DNA of 12,318 nt from JBOGEN01 sp050743265. GTDB lineage: Bacteria; Actinomycetota; Actinomycetes; JBOGEN01. The stretch covers positions 1-12,318 of the forward strand of contig JBOGEN010000012.1 in the NCBI GenBank assembly GCA_050743265.1, read 5' to 3'. Each line of letters begins with the position of its first letter. Position 1 is the stretch's first letter. Both the position numbers and the translations under genes were made by a program. Shown here in pieces: positions 6,104 to 12,318 of the stretch. The notes below the pieces were generated by a model. It was not told the origin of the DNA. It saw only the letters and a program-made list of their open reading frames with translations, and did not search any database.

Positions 6104-7231
6104 TCATCGCTCGTCGATCGGGACCCACTTCTGGTCCCGCGGGCCGATGTACTCGCTGTCCGGACGGATGAGCCGGTTGTCGAGCTGCTGCTCGATCACA
6201 TGGGACGTCCAGCCGCTCATGCGCGAGATCGCGAACACCGAGGTGAACAGGTCGGTCGGGATGCCGAGCGCGCTGTACACGCTCGCCGCGAAGAAGTCGA
6301 CGTTGGGGTAGAGCCCCTTCACGTCCATGACCGCCGCCTCCATGCGGCGCGACATGTCGTAGAACCGCCGGTTGCCGGTGAGCTCCGCGAGCTCCTCGGA
6401 CATCGAACGCAGGTGCGTGGCACGCGGGTCCTCGGTCTTGTACACCCGGTGCCCGAACCCCGAGATCTTCTGCCCGGAGCCGAGCGCCTGGCGGACGTAC
6501 CCGTCGACCGCGTCGGGACCGCCGTCGATGGACTCCAGCACCTTCATCACGGCCTCGTTGGCCCCGCCGTGCAGCGGGCCGCGTAGTGTCCCGACCGCAC
6601 CGACGATGGCCGAGTGCATGTCGGAGAGCGTCGCCGCGCAGACCCGCGCCGCGAACGTGGACGCGTTCATCGTGTGGTCCGCGTGCAGCACGAGGCACTC
6701 GTCGAAGAGCTCGGCGGCACGCGCGCTCGGGCGCTCGCCGGTGACCTGGAGGAGGAAGTTACCGGCGATGCCGAGCGACGGGTCGGGGTCCACGACAGGC
6801 CGACCGGACCGCTCCCCCTGGTAACGGGCGACGAGGACGGGCGTCTGGGCGACGAGCCGCAGAGCCTTGCGCTGGTTCGCCTCCGGGGACGGGTCGTCGG
6901 CATCCGGGTCCTCGACGCTGAGCGAGGAGATCAGCGTGCGGAGCGCCTCCATCGGGGTGCCCGAGCGGACCACGCGCGGCAGCAGGAGCACGGCGGTCTC
7001 GCCGATCTCGCGGTTCGACCCCATCTCGGCGGTGATCTCGTCGAGCTGGGCCCGCGTCGGCAGGCTGCCCCGCTGGAGCAGGTGGACGCACTCCTCGAAG
7101 GACGTCCGACCGGAAAGGTCATGGATGTCGTAGCCGCGGTAGAAGAGGCGGCCGGCCTTGCCGTCGATGTCGCTGATCGCTGTGGACGCGGCGACGATGT
7201 CGGCGAGACCGCGGGACGGCTTGTCCGCCAT
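6104..7231 (-). CDS. Citrate synthase (short type I, CitZ/PrpC-like)
   Basis: A 375-residue citrate synthase, which condenses oxaloacetate with acetyl-CoA. The length and N-terminus (GLADIVAASTAISDIDGKAGRLFYRGYDIHDL) fit the short CitZ/2-methylcitrate-synthase type and not the longer E. coli GltA type. Conserved blocks: LHADHTMNAS (182-191), LRGPLHGGANEAV (216-228) with catalytic H221, GFGHRVYK (258-265) with H261, and YPNVDFFAASVYSALGIP (308-325) with D312, completing the His-His-Asp triad. Sequence alone does not exclude methylcitrate synthase activity, but no prpB/prpD neighbours are present and mdh and icd follow, which favours the TCA role. The ATG at 7229-7231 is preferred: AGGAGG lies 10 bases upstream, against only 4 for the TTG at 7237. 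The 34-base gap from folD suggests one transcript. Confidence 0.94.
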   Translation of the reverse strand: MADKPSRGLADIVAASTAISDIDGKAGRLFYRGYDIHDLSGRTSFEECVHLLQRGSLPTRAQLDEITAEMGSNREIGETAVLLLPRVVRSGTPMEALRTLISSLSVEDPDADDPSPEANQRKALRLVAQTPVLVARYQGERSGRPVVDPDPSLGIAGNFLLQVTGERPSARAAELFDECLVLHADHTMNASTFAARVCAATLSDMHSAIVGAVGTLRGPLHGGANEAVMKVLESIDGGPDAVDGYVRQALGSGQKISGFGHRVYKTEDPRATHLRSMSEELAELTGNRRFYDMSRRMEAAVMDVKGLYPNVDFFAASVYSALGIPTDLFTSVFAISRMSGWTSHVIEQQLDNRLIRPDSEYIGPRDQKWVPIDER

Positions 7232-7265
7232 GCGCAAGAGTCCTCCTGTCAGCCGGTGCCCGAGT

Positions 7266-8129
7266 CTAGTGGTGTCCGGAGACGGAGCCGCGCTCGGCAG
7301 CCTCGACCACGTTGGACACGAGCATCGCCCGCGTCATCGGTCCGACCCCTCCGGGAACGGGGGCGAGCCAGGCCGCCACCTCCTTCACCTCGGGGTGCAC
7401 GTCCCCGACGAGGCCCTGCTCTCCCCGGGTGATCCCCACGTCGAGGACGGTCGAACCTGGCTTGACCATGTCCGCGGTCACGAGACCGGGCGTCCCGGCG
7501 GCGCACACGAGGACGTCGGCCCGGCGGGTGTGCCCGGCCAGGTCTTTCGTCCCGGTGTGACACAGCGTCACCGTCGCGTTCTCGGACCGGCGGGTGAGCA
7601 GCAGGCCGAGGGGGCGCCCCACGGTCACGCCGCGCCCGATCACCACGACCTCCGCCCCGGGCAGGGCGATGCCGTAGCGGCCCAACAGCTCCACGATGGC
7701 CCTCGGCGTACAGGGCAGCGGTCCCTGCCTGCCGAGGACGAGACGGCCGAGGTTCGTCGGGTGCAGCCCGTCGGCGTCCTTCGCCGGGTCCATGAGCTCG
7801 AGGGCGCGGTTGGCGTCGAGGCCGGACGGCAGGGGCAGCTGGACGATGTAGCCCGTGCAGGCCGGATCGGCGTTGAGTACGGCGACGACCTGCTCGACGT
7901 CGTCCTGCGTCGCCGTGGCGGGCAGCTCGCGGGCCTGGCTCGCGATGCCGATCTCGGCGCAGTCGCGGTGCTTCCCGGCGACGTACGTGCGGCTGCCAGG
8001 GTCATCACCCACGAGAACGGTGCCCAGGCCGGGCACGATGCCGCGCTCGCGGAGCCGGGCGACCCGCCCGGTGAGCTCGGCCCGGATCGCGGCCGCGGTC
8101 GCCTTGCCGTCGAGGATCTGCGCAGTCAC
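7266..8129 (-). CDS. folD: Bifunctional methylene-THF dehydrogenase/methenyl-THF cyclohydrolase
   Basis: A 287-residue FolD of normal bacterial length. It converts 5,10-methylene-THF to 5,10-methenyl-THF with NADP+, then to 10-formyl-THF, the donor used by PurN and PurH encoded just upstream. Key residues match the family: Y49 and K53 in SRTYVAGKHRDC (46-57), Q97 in VQLPLPSGLD, D120 in KDADGLHPTNLGRL (117-130), PCTP (139-142), the dinucleotide loop GRGVTVGRP (165-173), DVGI (230-233) and the C-terminal PVPGGVGPMT (257-266). The start is a GTG at 8127-8129, with GGAAG 11 bases upstream as a weak ribosome site. An 82-base spacer with GC hairpins separates it from purH. It is followed at 34 bases by citrate synthase. 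Confidence 0.96.
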   Translation of the reverse strand: MTAQILDGKATAAAIRAELTGRVARLRERGIVPGLGTVLVGDDPGSRTYVAGKHRDCAEIGIASQARELPATATQDDVEQVVAVLNADPACTGYIVQLPLPSGLDANRALELMDPAKDADGLHPTNLGRLVLGRQGPLPCTPRAIVELLGRYGIALPGAEVVVIGRGVTVGRPLGLLLTRRSENATVTLCHTGTKDLAGHTRRADVLVCAAGTPGLVTADMVKPGSTVLDVGITRGEQGLVGDVHPEVKEVAAWLAPVPGGVGPMTRAMLVSNVVEAAERGSVSGHH

Positions 8130-8161
8130 GGGCCGGGAGTCTTCCAGGCGTCCGGCCGGTG

Positions 8162-8211
8162 CGCACGCCGGGCGGCTGGCCGGTGCGTGCGGCCCGGCCC
8201 GCCCCGGCGGG
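8162..8211 (-). terminator. Two GC hairpins between purH and folD (candidate terminator or processing site)
   Basis: Directly after the purH stop (8213-8215) is CCCGCC-CC-GGCGGG at 8198-8211, a near-perfect stem. A second possible stem pairs CGCACGC (8162-8168) with GCGTGCG (8185-8191) around a 16-base loop. There is also a near-repeat of GGCCGGTGCG at about 8155 and 8178. No U-run follows on the - strand, so as an intrinsic terminator it would be of the GC-only kind often seen in actinomycetes. It might instead attenuate or process a purN-purH-folD transcript. Confidence 0.4.
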
Positions 8212-8212
8212 T

Positions 8213-9775
8213 CTAGTGGGCGAAGTGACGCGTCCCGGTCAGGTAGAGGGCGACACGGGCCTCCGCCGCCGCGGCGACGACCTCCTCGTCACGGACCGAC
8301 CCCCCCGGCTGGACGACGGCGCGGACGCCGGCGTCCAGCAGCACCTGCAGCCCGTCGGCGAACGGGAAGAACGCGTCCGAGGCGGCGACGGCCCCGGACG
8401 CCCGGGCGCCTGCTCTCGTGACGGCGAGATGGGCGGCGTCCACCCGGTTCACCTGGCCCATGCCGACCCCGACCGTGGCGCCGTCGGCAGCCAGCAGGAT
8501 CGCGTTGGACTTCACCGCCCGGACGGCACGCCAGGCGAACTCCAGGTCACGCAGCGTCGCCTCGTCGACGGGGTCACCGGCGGCCAGCGTCCACGTGTCG
8601 GGGTCGTCCCCCGGCGCGTCGACCGTGTCCACGTCCTGGAGCAACAGGCCGCCGCGCAGCATCCGTGCCTCGACACCGCGCGGGCCGGCCACCGGCGTAC
8701 GCAGCAGGCGCACGTTCTTCTTGCGCGTCAGCAGCTCGAGTGCGCCGGGCTCGAAGTCCGGTGCCGCGACGACCTCGGTGAAGACGTCCGTGAGCTGCTC
8801 GGCTACCTCACGGGTCACCGGCCGGTTGGCCGCGACCACCCCGCCGAACGCGGACACGGGGTCGCACGCGTGCGCCTTGCGGTGGGCCTCGGCGACGTCC
8901 GCGCCGATGGCGATCCCGCACGGGTTGGTGTGCTTGACCACGGCGACGCACGGGGCCTCGTGGTCGCCGGCGGCACGCAGCGCGGCCTCCGTGTCGACGT
9001 AGTTGTTGTAGCTCATCTGCTTGCCGTGCAGCTGCTCGGCGTCGGCGAGCCCCGGTGGGGAGTCGGGCAGCGTGTAGAGCGCCGCCCGTTGGTGCGGGTT
9101 CTCGCCGTAGCGCAGGACGTCCACCCTGCGCCCCACGAAGCCGAGGAAGTCGGGGAAGCCCGACTGCTCGGCCGCCTCGTCCGGGGCGAGGACGCCCGCC
9201 ATCCAGGACGCGACCCCGACGTCGTACCAGGCGGTGTGCGCGAACGCACGGGCGGCCAGGCGGCGCCGGGACTCGACGCTGAACCCACCCGAGGCCAGCG
9301 CCGCCACGACGTCGGGGTAGTCGCCCGGGTCGGTGACGACGGCCACCGACTCGTGGTTCTTCGCGGCGGCGCGGACGAGCGCGGGACCGCCGATGTCCAC
9401 CTGCTCGACGACCTCCTCCGGGGGCGCGCCGGAGGCCACCGTCGCGTGGAACGGGTACAGGTTGACGATGACGAGCTCGAACGGGGCGATCCCCAGCTCG
9501 TCGAGCTGCGAACGGTGCGCGTCCTTGCGCGTGTCCGCGAGCACGCCGGCGTGGATGGCCGGGTGCAGCGTCTTGACCCGCCCGTCCAGGCACTCCGGGA
9601 ACCCCGTCACCTGCTCCACCGGCGTGACGGTCACGCCCTCGGCGGCCAGCCGTGCCGCGGTCGACCCGGTGGAGACGACCTCGACGCCCGCGTCCGCGAG
9701 CGCGCGACCGAGGACGTCCAGGCCGGTCTTGTCGGACACGCTGACGAGCGCACGGCGCACGGGTCGTGCCGTCAT
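8213..9775 (-). CDS. purH: Bifunctional AICAR transformylase/IMP cyclohydrolase
   Basis: A 520-residue PurH catalysing the last two steps to IMP: formylation of AICAR from 10-formyl-THF, then ring closure. The N-terminal cyclohydrolase (MGS-like) domain covers about residues 1-150 with SVSDKTGL (12-19), STGSTA (35-40), DGRVKTLHP (64-72) and NLYPF (105-109). The transformylase domain follows with LRYGENPHQ (221-229), the catalytic VVKHTNPCG (279-287), CDPVSAFGG (304-312), VKSNAI (421-426) and the C-terminal FFPFADG...QPGGSVRDEE...TGTRHFAH. The ATG at 9773-9775 overlaps the purN stop in an ATGA quartet (9772-9775), with GGAAGGAAGG about 10 bases upstream inside purN. The frame is open to 10174, but that extension is an Arg/Pro-rich shadow of purN and is not part of the protein. 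Confidence 0.97.
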   Translation of the reverse strand: MTARPVRRALVSVSDKTGLDVLGRALADAGVEVVSTGSTAARLAAEGVTVTPVEQVTGFPECLDGRVKTLHPAIHAGVLADTRKDAHRSQLDELGIAPFELVIVNLYPFHATVASGAPPEEVVEQVDIGGPALVRAAAKNHESVAVVTDPGDYPDVVAALASGGFSVESRRRLAARAFAHTAWYDVGVASWMAGVLAPDEAAEQSGFPDFLGFVGRRVDVLRYGENPHQRAALYTLPDSPPGLADAEQLHGKQMSYNNYVDTEAALRAAGDHEAPCVAVVKHTNPCGIAIGADVAEAHRKAHACDPVSAFGGVVAANRPVTREVAEQLTDVFTEVVAAPDFEPGALELLTRKKNVRLLRTPVAGPRGVEARMLRGGLLLQDVDTVDAPGDDPDTWTLAAGDPVDEATLRDLEFAWRAVRAVKSNAILLAADGATVGVGMGQVNRVDAAHLAVTRAGARASGAVAASDAFFPFADGLQVLLDAGVRAVVQPGGSVRDEEVVAAAAEARVALYLTGTRHFAH

Positions 9776-10389
9776 AGCAGCCGGACCTTCCTTCCCTCGA
9801 CCTCGTAGCCCCCGCGGGCCATCTGCCCCACCACGTCCACGAGCAGGGCCCGCTCGACCGTCTTGATCCGCTCGTGCAGCGTCTGCTCGTCGTCCGTGTC
9901 GCGGACGGGTACCGCCGCCTGCGCCACGACGGGGCCGGTGTCGATCCCGGTGTCCACGAGGTGGACGGTGGCACCGGTGACCTTGACCCCGTACGCGAGC
10001 GCGTCCCGCACGGCGTGCGCACCCGGGAACGCGGGCAGCAGCGCCGGGTGGGTGTTGAGCACGCGGTGGGCGAAACGGTCCAGGAGGTCGGCGGAGAGGA
10101 TCTTCATGAACCCGGCCTGCACCACGAGGTCCGGCAGGTGGGCAGCGATCTCGTCCCCGAGGGCGCGGTTCCACGCGGTGCGGTCCTCGTGGTTCGCGAG
10201 CGGCACGACGAACGTCGGCAGCCCGGTGTCCTTCGCGCGGGACAGCGCGGGCGCGCCGTCGCGGTCAGCCCCGACGGCGACGACGCGGGCACCGAACTCC
10301 TGGTCGGACCCGGCGTCGAGGAGCGCCTGCAGCAGCGTGCCCGTCCCTGAGGCCAGCACGACCAGCCGAGCGGGCGCGGAAACGGGCAC
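9772..10389 (-). CDS. purN: Phosphoribosylglycinamide formyltransferase (GAR transformylase)
   Basis: A 205-residue folate-dependent PurN, which moves the formyl group from 10-formyl-THF to GAR in the third step of purine synthesis. Visible motifs: the phosphate-binding ASGTGTLLQALLDAG loop (from residue 13), GFMKILS (93-99) in the folate pocket, the catalytic N112 and H114 in VLNTHPALLPAFPGAH, and D150 in HLVDTGIDTGPVVAQ. The GTG at 10387-10389 is chosen because AGGGGAG (10395-10401 read on -) lies five bases upstream. A GTG at 10404 would add five residues and has only a poorly spaced site. Its stop overlaps the purH start by four bases. It heads the - strand purine run, divergent from a membrane protein gene at 10554. 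Confidence 0.95.
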   Translation of the reverse strand: MPVSAPARLVVLASGTGTLLQALLDAGSDQEFGARVVAVGADRDGAPALSRAKDTGLPTFVVPLANHEDRTAWNRALGDEIAAHLPDLVVQAGFMKILSADLLDRFAHRVLNTHPALLPAFPGAHAVRDALAYGVKVTGATVHLVDTGIDTGPVVAQAAVPVRDTDDEQTLHERIKTVERALLVDVVGQMARGGYEVEGRKVRLL

Positions 10390-10410
10390 GGATGCTCCCC
10401 TCACGGTCCT

Positions 10411-10438
10411 GACTTCTCGGTCTCGACTTCTCGGTCAC
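10411..10438 (-). repeat. Two 14-base direct repeats in the purN leader
   Basis: GACTTCTCGGTCTC (10411-10424) is followed at once by GACTTCTCGGTCAC (10425-10438), with 13 of 14 bases the same. On the - strand, the transcribed one for purN, this reads as two copies of GACCGAGAAGTC. They end 22 bases before the preferred purN start codon. Each copy contains GAGAAG, so they may be a duplicated ribosome-site-like segment or a pair of protein-binding half-sites. The function is unknown. Confidence 0.6.
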
Positions 10439-10496
10439 CGCTGCCGGCGGCCGCTCAGGTCACGGCGATCCACGGGCCCCGTCTTCGGGTGAGCCC

Positions 10497-10513
10497 GACC
10501 GTCGGTCACGATA
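10497..10513. promoter_or_regulatory. Candidate operator palindrome and -10 box in the purN divergent region
   Basis: The spacer between purN and the divergent membrane protein gene has a perfect 11-base palindrome GACCG-T-CGGTC at 10497-10507. Abutting it, the - strand reads TATCGT at 10508-10513, which fits the actinobacterial -10 pattern TANNNT for purN; no clear -35 lies 17-18 bases before it. GGTCAC occurs three times in the spacer, at 10433, 10458 and 10504. A palindrome next to a -10 is where a repressor could act. No specific regulator can be named. Confidence 0.3.
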
Positions 10514-10553
10514 GCGGCAGTGCGTACGTGAGCAGAGCGACGAAGGAGCGGGA

Positions 10554-11066
10554 GTGAGCGATCCGCAGGACCGGGACCCGTGGGCGCCTCCCGCTGAGGA
10601 CGACCCGGGGGCGTCCTCGCGCGCCCCGGGCTCGCACGCCCCGGTCTCGCAGGACGAGGAGCCGTCGCGGACGGCCGGGTCGGCCCCTGTCCGGACGGCC
10701 TACGGCACGCCACAGCAGGACCGGGCCCGCGGACGTCCCCCCGGCCAGGGGCTCCTGCTCCTCGCGGTGCTCGCCCTGGTCACCGCGTTCGTCATCCCTC
10801 CGGTCGGGTTCGCACTCTGCGCGGTGGTGATTGTGCTGGCCCTGCGGGCCCGCCGCACGGCAGCCGCAGCGGGCGGGACGGCACCCGGGACCATCGGAGC
10901 GATCGCGGTGTCCGTGACAGGACTGGTGCTGCCTTTGGTGGTGCTCGGCGTCTTCTACGACCAGATCACCCGGTACTCGGAGTGCGTCCAGGCCGCGAAC
11001 ACGCACGAGGCGCAGGACGACTGCAACGACATGCTCGAGGACATGCTGGCCGACCTCAGACGCTGA
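10554..11066 (+). CDS. DUF4190-like small membrane protein of unknown function
   Basis: A 170-residue protein. The first 60 residues are Pro/Ala/Asp-rich, probably disordered and cytoplasmic. A hydrophobic region at about 66-98 (one long helix or a tight hairpin around IPPVGF) is followed by a basic ALRARRTAAAAGG link, a second helix (112-135) and a short polar tail with two cysteines, C144 and C157 (YSECVQAANTHEAQDDCNDML). The layout resembles actinobacterial DUF4190-type proteins that lie near purN; this is a shape match rather than a firm family call. If the tail is outside the cell, the two cysteines could form a disulfide. The GTG at 10554-10556 has GGAG five bases upstream (10545-10548). 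It is the only complete gene on the + strand here. Confidence 0.85.
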   Translation: MSDPQDRDPWAPPAEDDPGASSRAPGSHAPVSQDEEPSRTAGSAPVRTAYGTPQQDRARGRPPGQGLLLLAVLALVTAFVIPPVGFALCAVVIVLALRARRTAAAAGGTAPGTIGAIAVSVTGLVLPLVVLGVFYDQITRYSECVQAANTHEAQDDCNDMLEDMLADLRR

Positions 11067-11074
11067 CGGCCCCC

Positions 11075-11103
11075 GCGGGCGGCAGCGCGCCCCGGCCGCC
11101 CGC
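11075..11103. terminator. Bidirectional hairpin between convergent genes
   Basis: A perfect nine-base-pair stem, GCGGGCGGC (11075-11083) with GCCGCCCGC (11095-11103), encloses an 11-base loop. It begins eight bases after the TGA of the + strand gene and ends 12 bases before the end of the converging DUF6350 gene. No U-tract follows on either strand, as is common for actinomycete terminators. The position between two convergent stops makes a shared terminator the natural reading. Confidence 0.72.
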
Positions 11104-11115
11104 ATCGCGGACGCG

Positions 11116-12318
11116 TCAGGCCCACGGCCGGAGTGTCCGGCGCGCCCGGTGCGTACGCCAGACCGCGGCCACCGCAGCACCGAGGCTCACCTCGACCGCC
11201 GTGGCCAGCCCGGTGAGCGCCACCGGGGAGCCCAGCACCGCGAGGTCGCCCCCGCCGAGAGGGCCTCCGGCGACGTACGCGAGCAGCGCGACCACGAGCC
11301 CGGTCCACGCCCCCACGGCCAGCGCGCGCAGCAGGGCCCCATGCCGGTGCCTGCTGGGGGCCGACCGCTCGGCGAGCAGACCCGCCACGATCCCGGCAGC
11401 CACCGGGGCGACAAGGACCACCGGTGCCCATGACGGCAGCACCCCCGGGGGCGGCAGCACCGCGAGCAGCGGGAACGCGGGCACGGGGCCGACGTCCACG
11501 CCGAACGGGGAGACGGACGAGCCGGTGCCGACGGCGAAGCCGGGCCCGACCACGAACCCCACGCTCCACATCACGAGGTTGGGCAGCAGAGCGACACACA
11601 GCACGAGCAGCAGGACGCCGCCGACCAGCCCGGGCTGCAGCGCCCGCCACAGCTGCCCTGCCGTCTCGATCTGCAGGGCGAGGGAGACGGCGACGACGAG
11701 GCTCCCCGCACCGACGAGGACGCCGAGCGCCCCTGCCACACCCCGGCCCTGGGCACGCACCCAGACCGGGAGCGCCCGGCGGTCGAGCCCGTCGGTGTCG
11801 CGGGCCACGCCCACGCCCCCGGCGACGGCTGCGAGGATCAGCGCGCCCCCGAGGGCGTGCCACGGGCCGGGACGGGAGGCCTCCGTGGCCGTCACCCCGG
11901 CGACGCCCGCGGCGAGCATCCCGTAGGGGACCGCCAGGGCGAGCGTGGCCGCGAGGTGGCCACCCCAGCCGGTGAGCGCGACCGACTCGGCCAGGCCCCG
12001 GCCCGCCCGGGCGAGCAGCAGCCCGAGTGGCACGGTGAGCCCGAGCGGGGTGAGCCCGAGCACGCCGTCCCGCAGCGTCAGCGACTCGCCGTGCGCGACG
12101 AGCCAGACCTGGCCTGCCGTACGCAGAGCCTCGGAGGCGGAGGACGCCGACCGTGGGTCGGTCGCCCATGCGACGAGGACGACAACGACCACGCTGAGCA
12201 GGCCCACGAGCGCGGCCCAGAGCGCGCCGGCCGCGCCGCCCACGATCAGCGAGAGTGGTTGCGCGCCCGGCCGGGCGGGCTCCGGCGCAGCCGACCGCCC
12301 CGACGACGGCCTGAGGGC
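11116..12318 (-). CDS. DUF6350 multi-pass membrane protein (probably 5' truncated)
   Basis: A very hydrophobic protein with about nine predicted helices. Counting from the GTG at 12241-12243 (375 residues), helices lie near 4-27, 61-80, 97-120, 127-147, 168-192, 207-233, 271-292, 303-325 and 337-362. The diagnostic block is PNLVMWSVGFVVGPGFAVGT plus the following SSVSPFGVDVGPVPAFP (221-258), with WLVAHG (47-52) nearer the N-terminus; these match DUF6350, sometimes labelled cell-division protein PerM. The biochemical role is unknown. The GTG at 12243 has no ribosome site and falls where the first helix seems to begin (LSLIVGGAAGALW). The frame stays open through 25 more codons to the window edge with no ATG, GTG or TTG, so the true start is probably outside. 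It ends against a hairpin shared with the convergent gene. Confidence 0.82.
   Translation of the reverse strand, partial: ALRPSSGRSAAPEPARPGAQPLSLIVGGAAGALWAALVGLLSVVVVVLVAWATDPRSASSASEALRTAGQVWLVAHGESLTLRDGVLGLTPLGLTVPLGLLLARAGRGLAESVALTGWGGHLAATLALAVPYGMLAAGVAGVTATEASRPGPWHALGGALILAAVAGGVGVARDTDGLDRRALPVWVRAQGRGVAGALGVLVGAGSLVVAVSLALQIETAGQLWRALQPGLVGGVLLLVLCVALLPNLVMWSVGFVVGPGFAVGTGSSVSPFGVDVGPVPAFPLLAVLPPPGVLPSWAPVVLVAPVAAGIVAGLLAERSAPSRHRHGALLRALAVGAWTGLVVALLAYVAGGPLGGGDLAVLGSPVALTGLATAVEVSLGAAVAAVWRTHRARRTLRPWA

Noticed and set aside
4536..6311. A 591-codon + strand frame across icd, mdh and DUF3017
   Set aside because: It is antisense to three recognised genes and has low-complexity Arg/Pro/Ala shadow composition.
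8159..9808. A 549-codon + strand frame antisense to purH
   Set aside because: It is the complement of a complete, motif-verified PurH, with composition typical of a GC-rich shadow frame.
9776..10174. N-terminal extension of the purH frame
   Set aside because: It runs inside purN in another frame, is Arg/Pro/Gly-rich, and PurH family proteins begin at the ATG at 9775.
10955..12169. A 404-codon - strand frame overlapping the DUF6350 gene
   Set aside because: It is an Arg/Ala/Gly/Pro-rich frame-shifted shadow. The DUF6350 frame has membrane helices and family motifs, and this frame also runs over the convergent + strand gene.
1..12318. Mobile element, CRISPR array, toxin-antitoxin, defence island or tRNA genes
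   Set aside because: No transposase or integrase motifs, no regularly spaced repeats, no cloverleaf-like segments and no small paired toxin/antitoxin genes were seen. Every sizeable frame with real coding character is a housekeeping or conserved actinobacterial gene.

Overview
The window looks like a chromosomal housekeeping segment of a very high-GC actinomycete. Evidence for this is the strong G/C bias at third codon positions, frequent GTG starts, four-base stop/start overlaps, and gene families typical of Actinobacteria (DUF3017, DUF6350, a short actinobacterial PurN). The family types suggest Micrococcales (Cellulomonas-like). That placement is inference and no marker here fixes the genus.

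Layout from left to right. (a) 1-199, + strand: the last 65 residues of a protein with a C-terminal membrane anchor, running off the left edge. (b) 245-3276, - strand: a CNNM/CorC-type membrane protein, tryptophanyl-tRNA synthetase (trpS) and a 2H phosphoesterase of the '2'-5' RNA ligase' family. The last two overlap by four bases. (c) 3407-7231, - strand: a TCA-cycle block transcribed citrate synthase > DUF3017 membrane protein > malate dehydrogenase (mdh) > NADP-type isocitrate dehydrogenase (icd). (d) 7266-10389, - strand: purN > purH > folD, the last formyl-transfer steps of purine synthesis plus the enzyme that makes their formyl donor. (e) 10554-11066, + strand: a small membrane protein of unknown function, divergent from purN and convergent on (f). 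(f) 11116-12318, - strand: a multi-pass membrane protein of the DUF6350 family, probably truncated at its N-terminus by the right edge.

How the genes work together. FolD interconverts methylene- and 10-formyl-tetrahydrofolate. PurN and PurH spend 10-formyl-THF at two steps of IMP synthesis. Citrate synthase, Mdh and Icd are three linked TCA enzymes, with Mdh supplying the oxaloacetate that citrate synthase uses. The DUF3017 protein sits in the middle of that run with a one-base gap to citrate synthase, so it is almost certainly co-translated with it. In related actinomycetes DUF6350 is commonly next to sucCD, so the TCA cluster may continue past the right edge.

No mobile element, CRISPR array, tRNA/rRNA or evident defence or biosynthetic cassette was found. 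There is no intergenic gap over about 165 bases. The less ordinary signals are small: a tandem repeat across two convergent stop codons, a 27-base in-gene duplication in the DUF3017 gene, direct repeats and a palindrome in the purN leader, a dyad upstream of mdh, and strong GC hairpins without U-tracts at gene ends. I do not see a convincing undescribed multi-gene system here.
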